From contig CM060731.1 of assembly GCA_030704615.1 (NCBI GenBank), forward strand, positions 19,902,001-19,966,000: a stretch of DNA of 64,000 nt. The letters are read 5' to 3'. A program made the translations under genes and the position numbers. The notes beneath the pieces were generated by a model. That model made no database searches. It had not been told where the DNA came from and saw only the letters and a list, made by a program, of their open reading frames with translations. Source of the stretch: Takakia lepidozioides (Eukaryota; Streptophyta; Takakiopsida; Takakiales; Takakiaceae). Positions 55,979-64,000 of this stretch are shown piece after piece. Numbering within the stretch: position 1 is the first letter of the stretch; every line of letters starts with the position of its first letter.

Positions 55979-58900
55979 CTACAGAAAGTATTATTTATTA
56001 ATTGTGGGGCTTTCAGGCCTTCTGTCCTGCCAGGGTTATGGGTGTACAAATTCATACATTGTTGCGAGATGTCTACCTTCCTGTTCTGAATTTTGTGGTC
56101 CTTTGCTTCCCACAACTGTGTGTTATTCTTTTTACAGGCAGCTCATTTCCGACCGTCAGTGCACGTTCTCTGCTTTGTTTTGTAAGTTCGCTTCAATCCT
56201 TCTTTCCTACCCCCAGGCAACCCTTCTCTACATTGGGGTCATGCTATTTCGGGATGTCTCTTCCTTGTCTCTAATGTTTTTTTATTCACGGGCATGCTGT
56301 TCATGACCATGATGGCAGCCAATGGGATCCCCTCTACCCCACAATGTGAACACACTTACTTCACAGTGCCACATTAGTGTTCCGTTTCCTTGCTTACATG
56401 TACTGTGTAGTGACATAATGCCCAATACTTCGGACTAGGACTGTTTCAACAAGTATATGTTGAGAAGCACTGGTAAATGTGGTATTTCAATGTAGCTCCC
56501 TACTTGCAACACATGCCTACATTGCAAATACAAGCAAGCCAGCAACTGCATGTAATGGAAATTGCTGACACATGCACATACCATTCCATGCAACAGTCGT
56601 AAATGGGCATAATGGACACCCCAATACAATCAGTCTTTCTCACAATCACATGAATGTTATTGTGCCGGTGCCAGTGTGGCAATTGGTCTCTGAGCTATGA
56701 TATAAAATATAACTCGTGCCAAGCACTTGTTCTCTACACGCCAGGAAGTCCAGTGTGTTGCACAATGGTAAATCAACGAAGTGTAGGGTTCTCTATGCTA
56801 CATGCCCTGATTTCCCAACTATTGCCCCCACACCCTTTATATGCTCAAACTGACCATAGCTGCAATCAGACTTCCCTAATGGCAACAATGCAGGAACTAA
56901 TGCATCATGCAAGTACGATTCCAGACACAAAAACCAAGCAGTGACCCAAACAGTCGATTTTTACTTCTTCATCAGTATAATCCTTCCTCTACACAAAAAT
57001 ACCGAGAGCTTAAAGCCCAAGTCTCTCCTTCATGTCACCATCACCACCTCCACTTCTCTACCTCACTACCATCTCCCAAAAGCAAGAAAAAGCACCTTCT
57101 CACAAAACTGCCTTAAAACCCAAACCCCATTTGCTTGTGCAATTACTACACCTGCAGCTCCTATAGTCGACCACATCAACTAGCCCTATCTGGAAAACTA
57201 ACTCAGCCGCCATAGTAGATACTGACTAAGGAACAGGAAAGTAAATCGCAACCAAAAACTAAGGCATGTAGGCTGATGTCTGCTCCAGAATACAAAGTGT
57301 CAGCAGCTCGCCATACCCGTGCTTCTGTGCTTGCATGAAGACGCCGTCACTTATAAATCCCGCCGATCTAGGGCACATGGATGTCTTCATCCAATGAGTC
57401 ATAATTCATCCATCACTGCCATTCATCCAACTACTTAAATGCTGTAAAATCTTAAGTACTTAGCCCATCAAACAGCTGTAATAAAAATAACCACATATTC
57501 ACACTACAATGGTCCATATATTTTCCTGTCTATGGCACAATGTTTGAACACATGGGCCTCTCCAATCCCCCATCTCTCTTCCCCCCTATCTTTGTTCAAA
57601 CATATGAAAGGATTGAATATGGTGATGTTTCCCCTCGTCGTATACCTGCTCTCCTCCATCTTCACCGAAGCCTATGCACTTCTCTACAACAATGGTGCCT
57701 GACAACTTTAAAAAAAAAAACTGTTGAAATGTCCTTTCATACTTCGGCCCACATCCCTATCTCCCAAGGAATCTCCAGTTCTTCGCTTCATCCATTTAAG
57801 GGACCTGAGATCTGATAAATGCTTGAGGTTGTAAAAGTGGAAAAAATGTGGATACTAATGCACCAGCCCATACCCATGTTTTGGTGAGCAAAGAAATTAG
57901 TCGTAGGATTGACTCACTAAAAGAACTACTACACATCCATCAATTAAAAATGTTGAAGGTAACCAATTCAAGATAGAAAGACAAGATATAAACTTTTGAA
58001 CTAATGCTTAAAATTGAATATGATTGCGATGAAAATACTACAATATAAATAATTGAGAGAATTTGATAAAGACTTTATAACCAAGGGAGGTGCATTCATG
58101 GTAGATTTTATGTGGGGGAGTTATAATATGGACTTACCATTTATTGACAGTGATGTATGGTCTCTTCTTTAGAGGGGAGCCAACAAATGGCTAGTGGCTC
58201 CTCCTTGTGAATAGTGAAACCCATTTTCATCTATAATAAAAATGAAAAATCATCTGTTTTTTTTCATCAGTTGTTCAATAACATGGATATTACTTAAAGC
58301 AGGTGTTACCTGGAGAAGGCACATAATGGAAATAAGAGGAGGTGACATGTAGGCCGGAAGACACAACATGGGCTTGCGATTTATGACATTGATGCGTAGT
58401 CTCCTCGTTAGAATAAAGAAGAGCCAATAAATGCTTACAAGGCGGCTGCCCTTGTCTCTTGTTTAATTTTTTAAGAGAAAAAACTATTTGAGTTTCTAGA
58501 GACTTTTGTTGGCCAAAAAAAAAAGAAAAAAGGGCCTAATGGCAGCCTTCGGGCACTCAAGGGTTTTATTTTTTCTCCCTTCAATAACTCTCAATAAAGC
58601 TCCGAAGGGCTTCCTCCCCTTTTCCTAAGCAAAAAAAAAGAAAAAGAAACCGTAAAAAAATTACAAAAACAAATCTGAATTCATCTCCAAATTTTTTCCC
58701 TGGATGGATATCTTATGCAAAGAAGTGTATTATTGTGAGCACAATTTTCTAGAGTGAGCACATTTTTGTTTTGCTTTGTTGTTTCTTTTTGTAAGAAGGG
58801 ATGGGCACATTTTCGTTTTTTTTTTTTTTCCCCCCAACAGGGGAATTGTATCCCTGTTTAACTTACTTTATTATAAAATATTTTGGGTAGGCGAAAAAAC

Positions 58901-59260
58901 CACCTTACAAGTTATTTCTATTTATTCGGGGGAAAAAAATTAAAACCCCTTTTTCGTTAAGTTAGTTCCCTATAACATATTTTTTTGTGCATATTCCTAA
59001 AAATATGTGGAGTATCCTATTTTGCTCATACCCCACATAGATTCCTAGAATATTCTTTGTTCCAGTGGTTTGGGTGGGGTAATGCTCAGGGTCTGGCAAT
59101 TTTTATTTTTATTTTTATTTTTAATAAAGGTCTGGCAATTATATCGTTCTACAATAAACTAAATGGCCAACGCCTTTTATTAGGAAAAAAAGAAAAAAAG
59201 AAAAGTTTATATAGGTATATATTCCTATAATAGTCCGTGAGCACAGCTTCATATGTCAAG
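55979..59260. other. AT-rich stretch, no gene recognised
   Basis: No supportable gene. It includes poly-A and poly-T tracts (57710, 58518, 58818), a dispersed repeat at 58535-58605, and two loosely similar direct blocks near 58125 and 58365 (GGAGCCAACAAATGGCT against AGAGCCAATAAATGCTT) that may be remains of one element. Confidence 0.45.
58535..58605 (+). repeat. Second copy of the 46690-46775 repeat
   Basis: GGCAGCCTTCGGGCACTCAA, GGGTTTTATTTTTTCTCCCT, TCAATAAAGCTC: same order and orientation as 46690-46775. Confidence 0.65.
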
Positions 59261-59499
59261 TTTCCTCACTTTACAACACATTTGTGAAGGCAAGCTTGAA
59301 ACCCTAACAGTCCTGAAACCCTCAGATTGGAAGTAGGTGCTGGAGATATGAATAAGAAGCAGGATGCATGCAAACATCTTACCATTCAACTGGTGACACG
59401 CTTCGGATTTCTCTAAGTGTTTTTCAATACTAGTACCTTTGAGTGCAAAACAAACTTGAAGATTTGCTGTGAGAGAGAGAGAGTAGAGAGTGAGCAGCT
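59261..59499 (+). promoter_or_regulatory. Presumed promoter and 5' UTR of GET3
   Basis: This stretch directly precedes the ATG at 59500. A GA-repeat tract (about 59471-59490, GAGAGAGAGAGAGTAGAGAG) lies just before the start codon, typical of plant 5' UTRs. The transcription start was not determined. Confidence 0.45.
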
Positions 59500-60609
59500 A
59501 TGGCGACGGAGGAAGAGCTGGAGATTCCAGAGGCCAGCTTGAGGAATGTGATGGAGCAGGATCAGCTGAAGTGGATCTTTGTGGGAGGAAAGGGTGGGGT
59601 GGGGAAGACGACATGCAGCTGCATGCTAGCCGTGCTTCTGGCCAAGGTGAGGGCAACTGTGCTGCTAATTTCCACGGATCCTGCGCACAACCTTAGCGAT
59701 GCTTTCTGTCAGAAGTTCACGCGTGCCCCATCGTTGGTGAAGGGATTTTCGAACCTTTTCGCCATGGAAGTGGATCCAACCGTGGAGAGTGATGAGTTGG
59801 AGCAGATGGAGGGGGTTGGGGGATTTGTGTCAGAATTGACGAATGCAATTCCTGGGATTGATGAGGCCATGAGCTTTGCTGAGATGTTGAAACTTGTTCA
59901 GACCATGGACTATTCGGTTATCGTGTTTGACACGGCGCCCACAGGCCACACACTTCGCTTGCTGCAGTTTCCGTCAACTCTGGAAAAAGGGCTGGGCAAG
60001 ATGATGAGTTTGAAGAACAAATTTGGTGGCTTGATTACTCAGGTATCGCGGATGTTCGGGGTAGGGGATGAGTTTGCAGAGGATGCTCTGTTAGAGAAAT
60101 TGGACAGCATTAAGCTCGTTATTGAGCAGGTTAATGAGCAATTTCGCAACCCTGATGTGACAACCTTCATCTGCGTTTGCATACCGGAGTTCCTTTCCTT
60201 GTATGAGACCGAGAGGTTGGTTCAGGAGCTGACACGGTTTGAGATCGACACTCACAATATCATCATTAACCAAGTGCTTTTCTCAGAAGATGCAGAAGGG
60301 TCCCAATTGCTGCAAGCACGGGTTCGGATGCAGCAGAAGTATCTCGATCAGTTCCGTGAACTCTATGAGGATTTTCATATCACAAGTTTGCCACTTCTTC
60401 CAAATGAGGTTCGTGGAGTCGAGGCTCTTACATCGTTTGGCGTAAATTTGTGCACGCCTTACAGGCCCGCAGCAGGTTCTGCAGAGGGCGTTGTAAATGG
60501 AAGGATCCGGGAATTAGAAGAGGAGACAGCCACACTACGTGCACTTGTCTCGGAGTTACGGGCTGAGTTAGAGAAGTCACGCAAGGGCAAGCAACCGGTG
60601 GAAAGTTGA
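59500..60609 (+). CDS. GET3: GET3 / ArsA-family ATPase for tail-anchored protein insertion (369 aa)
   Basis: The homodimeric ATPase GET3 carries tail-anchored membrane proteins to the ER receptor in the cytosol. The intact single-exon frame starts at ATG 59500 ([14 protein letters not shown]). Seen motifs: P-loop [10 protein letters not shown] (residues 29-38) with the deviant-Walker Lys, switch [13 protein letters not shown] (58-69), [15 protein letters not shown] (switch II, about 147-161), [18 protein letters not shown] and [12 protein letters not shown]. The CxxC zinc motif of yeast and animal Get3 is absent ([10 protein letters not shown] region), as I recall for plant cytosolic GET3a. 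The C terminus carries an extra charged heptad stretch ([20 protein letters not shown]) of about 35 residues. There is no transit peptide, so a cytosolic form is most likely. The lack of introns is notable; a retrocopy is possible but it is fully open. Confidence 0.93.
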   Translation: MATEEELEIPEASLRNVMEQDQLKWIFVGGKGGVGKTTCSCMLAVLLAKVRATVLLISTDPAHNLSDAFCQKFTRAPSLVKGFSNLFAMEVDPTVESDELEQMEGVGGFVSELTNAIPGIDEAMSFAEMLKLVQTMDYSVIVFDTAPTGHTLRLLQFPSTLEKGLGKMMSLKNKFGGLITQVSRMFGVGDEFAEDALLEKLDSIKLVIEQVNEQFRNPDVTTFICVCIPEFLSLYETERLVQELTRFEIDTHNIIINQVLFSEDAEGSQLLQARVRMQQKYLDQFRELYEDFHITSLPLLPNEVRGVEALTSFGVNLCTPYRPAAGSAEGVVNGRIRELEEETATLRALVSELRAELEKSRKGKQPVES

Positions 60610-61589
60610 GTTTATCTTTTGCTGGCTCGTTCAAAGGTATTTCATATGTTTCTCGGCGATACATCCACAACTGCACAAGTCGGTCGAAAGTGCACTATCG
60701 CTGTTTAGACTGGTCTAGAAACTGCCCCAAACCTACATTTTGTGCATCCTTTCTCATATTCACCAATTGAGGACAATTTTGTATGACTTGAATTACTGTT
60801 TTGTTTGCTGCTTCTGAGATCATTTCTAGAAACGAAGGTACATCCTTGTGTTAGTTCTTCACTCAGTCGGAGCTCAGCACTCTGTGTATGTGAGGGTTTT
60901 GATGCTTCTGCAGTGTCTCTGTGGTCTAAACGTCTTACCAGGTTTGAGGACATGTTACATTAACTGAATCTCTTGAAAGCTAATTAGATTTCAGCAGAAA
61001 ATACCTGAGATTTCTGGCAGGCCTTTGAGAGTGTATTCTCCCCATGGCTACTATGCATATGCTAGAGGGTGAAATACTACAAAAGTTCTGGGGGTGTTGA
61101 TCCACAGTTAGCGTGGCTCTGGTATTATCCCGATAAGGACAGGGCTCAAGTGTGCTGAGGGATCTGATCATCCTGTGGAAAGTTGCCATTGGTGCAGACC
61201 TTTGTTTTGCACTGGCATTTATGGATGTGTGGTCAATGGAGGCTGCGTCATACCCCACCATGTTACCTGTTAACCTTAAATCTGTAGCCTTAGTTTCTGT
61301 TGTATATCCATATGGCTTTGGAGCTTGAGTAGCAACAGCAGGGATAGTGGCATTCAATGGCCTAGGCAAGATCTTCTCGTAGGTTTCCACTTTTCTTTGA
61401 TGTCATCAAGATTATAACAAAAGTTCTAGGCTTTTTTTTGTGTTGGATATATTAAATCAGTTGTTGCTTCTTGAATGGAGGAGTCCAGTTCTCAGTATGG
61501 TGTGAGTATTAAGTGAACAGAAGAACCCTTGACACTTGGATGGAATCTATTCATATCTGTGGGCCAATCTTTACAAATTGAGCTGATGG
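60610..61589. other. GET3 3' flank
   Basis: Includes the 3' UTR of GET3. Nothing else is recognised; a minus-strand open frame of about 136 codons (60980-61390) has no recognisable motif and is treated as chance. Confidence 0.4.
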
Positions 61590-61599
61590 GTGCTTGATT

Positions 61600-61790
61600 T
61601 GGCTCTGCAGATTTTGCAACCCTAGCATGACCAAGTTGAGGCTTTTGGTACCAAAGCCAGCCCCGACTGCAGAAAACTAGGCCACTGAGCCAGAGGACTG
61701 CTTAAATGGACCCACAGAGGCTTGCGGAGAAAAAACCTGTCCATGAACCTGTGGACATTAACAGCTTGCATCTGCACCTGATAGAATGAA
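61600..61790 (+). pseudogene. Hsp110-like last-exon fragment
   Basis: GCAGATTTTGCAACCCTAGC, CATGACCAAGTTGAGG, CCAAAGCCAGCCCCGACTGC, AGAAAAC.AGGCC.CTGAGCC and CCTGTCCATGAACC parallel 31475-31625 closely. Translation gives KPAPTAEN, stop, ATEPEDCL, EKPVHEPVDI. It is the acidic C-terminal exon of the same Hsp110-type gene as at 29340-31650, here without its upstream exons. Confidence 0.75.
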
Positions 61791-63124
61791 ATGCAGACAG
61801 AATAGGTAAGACTGGAGGAAGCCTGCTGGCATGTTTGTCTATGCTAATGACTAATTGACTAGGTATCTGTCTTTTCCTTCTCTTCCTCCTTGTGGCGTGC
61901 TTTCAAAAGAGTCATGTCTTTTTGACGTTCTTCCTAGTGCTTCACTGGGCCTCTTGGAATAATTGTCATAGAAGGAATGCACATTTGGGTCTATGTAAGC
62001 TTGAAATGGCTGTCATAAAAGGGATTGGCTGATCAACATACACTTGATGGATTTATGTAAGCTAGGCATAGATGCAGTGATCTGTGTGCTGCAGGTACCG
62101 AATTGGTAGGTAGTGGAATGAGCATTTGAGAGCAGTGACAGAGAGCTCCGGAGGGACAGCCACATATGTGGCTCTTGTTAGTAAGTGTGGGTGGTGATGA
62201 TTGATGACCACAGTCCAGCAATAAAGGCAACAAGAGATTTTTTCTATTTATATGCAAGATTCTGGTATTCATTTGGTTATGTGGGTATCACTTGTTTGCA
62301 TCTGTGCTGCTTGCCATCTCTTTGCAAGGGTAGGTGAGGTTTCATGGTCCCCTTCAAATGGGCTGGAGTGTTTTGAGGATGTTCAACATGGTTATCTTAA
62401 CAGGTGATTGAAAGTTGGCAATGGGTGCCAATGCAGAAGGCATGCAAGATAAGATGTATGTTTTATGTCACAGGATGAGATACTCTTGTGAAATTAGGCA
62501 ACATTTTCTTGAACATTTCTTGAATGTTGTGAATCATGTAGAGTAGGGGTAGTTAATTGATTAGTGGAAGTAGTTGCTCTAAATTTTGATGTCAGTTCTC
62601 AGCCCTCTACAGTTTTGTCCCTAAGGAGGGTTGCTTTTACATCTAGAAGGAGGATGCATGCAAGATGGAGCAGGACTACTAATCTGCAACACCTTTCTCC
62701 TTAGTAGATATAGATCCTTCACCAATACCCACGCATTCAGTAGCTGAAAACAACAGAAGGAAAGGAAAGGAAAGGAAGTTTAACATCTACAGATCATGCA
62801 GTTCTATGCACAGACCATTGAGTGCTACACATGGACGGATGTTTCTTTACTGAGAGTGGAACCCACGATTACCTGGTTGTGCACAGGCAGGGCACAAACA
62901 CCCAAGCCCATCCAATGGCAAGCACGGGAGAGCGGAGGGGGGAGGGGGGACGCTAGGGCTGGAAATGGACGTTTAGATTGGAAGAAGCAGTGTTTAAGCC
63001 CTTCAGTGCAGACCAATTGAGTGGGTATGTATCGGGAGTGTGAAAAATAGTGGCTAGCCACCATAATCATAATACCGGCTTCAAGAAGTAGACCTTCAAA
63101 ATGAGTGCTGTCGCAAAACGTACT
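61791..63124. other. No gene recognised
   Basis: Intergenic DNA between the Hsp110-like fragment and the 3' end of the WD40 gene. A GGAAA repeat lies at 62757-62778, and a G-rich tract at 62930-62950. Confidence 0.4.
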
Positions 63125-63945
63125 TCACTGGAAAATTTTATGGAGGCCCACAAAAAGATCCGAGGAAATCGACAGAAGCAATGGCAGGTTGGGGTGCCAG
63201 GCGGCCTTAAAGACCCTCTTCTGATGGACATTGAGAGTCTGCACAGGTTCCCTACTATTATACCTGATGTCAAAAACATGGATCTTGGGGTCTGTAGACC
63301 CTGATGCACAATACAGGCCGTCCGGGGACCATGACTGGGAGACGTAGCCCGATTGTGTCTCACCAGCTTCTTGTATCCAGCCAAACGCATGCAGCTCTGT
63401 TCTTTGCACCCTTATGTCGAACAATCGCAGCTGCTGTGCTACGGTCCTGTGTACAGTTCACAGCAGAGGTGATTATCTTCCTGTTTTCCAAGGGAAGGGA
63501 GGGAGGAGAGACAGATGTTAAATGACTAGACTGACAGAGCAAGACCAGAGAAAGAAGGCCCTTGAAGCAGGACAGGAAGAAAGAGGGGATGGGGCTACTG
63601 CCACAATGACTATGGACCATTCCCAGCGTACTCTCAGATGCAGATACCATCACTCATTCTTCTTGGCAAATGAATTATTGTATCATGCCTATGGAACTCG
63701 TGAGTGAAATTGCAGAGATTGTTGCTCTGACAGTAATCTCACTACGACAACACAAATTCTTGACGAAAAATATCTGGACTTTCTATGTACTTAAGTAAAG
63801 GGGAGGGCAACCCACCCAGTTTGCACCATGAAAAGGTTGAAGTCTGCAGGATTGGGCAGCACTCCCAACGCCTTGCTCTCCAACATGTGCTGGAATACTG
63901 TTCTTCCATGCCCAGGATCCACTGCAAACAAGCGCTTGTCCATCC
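63125..63945 (-). CDS. WD40-repeat protein, 3' two exons (partial)
   Basis: Minus strand, entering from the right edge. Exon 63945-63816: MDKRLFAVDPGHGRTVFQHM, LESKALGVLPNPADFNLFMV, QTG. Intron 63815-63447. Exon 63446-63125: TVAQQLRLFDIRVQRTELHA, FGWIQEAG, VSQSWSPDGLYCASGSTDPK, IHVFDIR, NVHQKRVFKAAWHPNLPLLL, SISSDLFVGLHKI, then TGA at 63125. The SPDG..ASGS.D..I.VFD and V..A.WHP.LP.L.S.SSD blocks are WD-repeat blades, and the end of the propeller is the true C terminus. The exons join in phase (2 nt + 1 nt), supporting an intact gene. The upstream exon lies beyond 63960 or outside the window. WD40 proteins are scaffolds; the specific partner is unknown. Confidence 0.82.
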
Positions 63946-64000
63946 CTGCAGTTCAAAATAAACAAACTGTCATGTTGATGTATGTTTGAGGGCCGACAGG

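Noticed and set aside
60980-61390. Minus-strand frame of about 136 codons downstream of GET3
   Set aside because: No motif, no splice context and composition typical of chance; it probably overlaps the GET3 3' region.

Overview
The window looks like nuclear DNA from a large, repeat-rich land-plant genome, most likely a seed-free plant (fern, lycophyte or bryophyte; a fern is my best guess, not proven). Reasons: host genes have many short exons with GT-AG introns, there are PLS-type PPR fragments, plant-type GET3 and Hsp110 sequences, and abundant Ty3/gypsy, LINE, SINE and MITE debris. Nothing suggests bacterial or organellar DNA.

Layout. 0-2.6 kb: duplicated, broken PPR exons inside small repeats. 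4.4-4.7 kb: a LINE end. 5.05-15.9 kb: two copies of an unusual Ty3/gypsy-like element in tail-to-tail inverted orientation, separated by exactly 500 N. Each carries a lead ORF of unknown function, gag with zinc knuckles, a retropepsin, and a C5-cytosine DNA methyltransferase placed directly after the protease. No reverse transcriptase is visible before the gap. 17.4-20.1 kb: tandem repeats and scrambled pieces of ordinary gypsy pol. 20.7-21.2 kb: two small elements with terminal inverted repeats. 22.2-23.4 kb: a LINE fragment.

24.0-28.55 kb, minus strand: a host gene (DUF1639-like) whose six visible exons all join in phase, with a 5'-truncated LINE in intron 3. 29.3-31.65 kb: remnant of an Hsp110/Hsp70-15-like gene containing a gypsy RT fragment; a second piece of the same last exon lies at 61.6 kb. 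31.7-32.2 kb: 121-bp tandem repeats. 32.64-32.80 kb: a tRNA-derived SINE with a 12-bp target duplication. 34.9-42.96 kb: an apparently intact 16-exon gene for a coiled-coil protein of about 690 residues. 43.2-45.8 kb: another LINE end and an unrecognised two-frame ORF.

48.4-49.75 kb: F-box/LRR pseudogene, abutted by a divergent two-gene, transposon-like unit (49.73-55.98 kb). One gene (minus) is Cys/His-rich and unrecognised. The other (plus) has a basic RK tract, a DGNHR motif and a broken Ulp1-type (C48) cysteine-protease domain. Its first intron holds an array of 13 short palindromes that is itself folded into a larger inverted repeat. 59.5-60.6 kb: an intact intronless GET3 ATPase. 63.1-63.95 kb, minus strand: the last exons of a WD40-repeat gene entering from the right.

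The main candidates for new biology are the methyltransferase-bearing retroelement, with nonsense codons that are C-to-T changes in both copies, and the Ulp1 two-gene unit with its palindrome array. Exon structures were deduced by eye from splice signals and reading phase; no alignment or database search was run.
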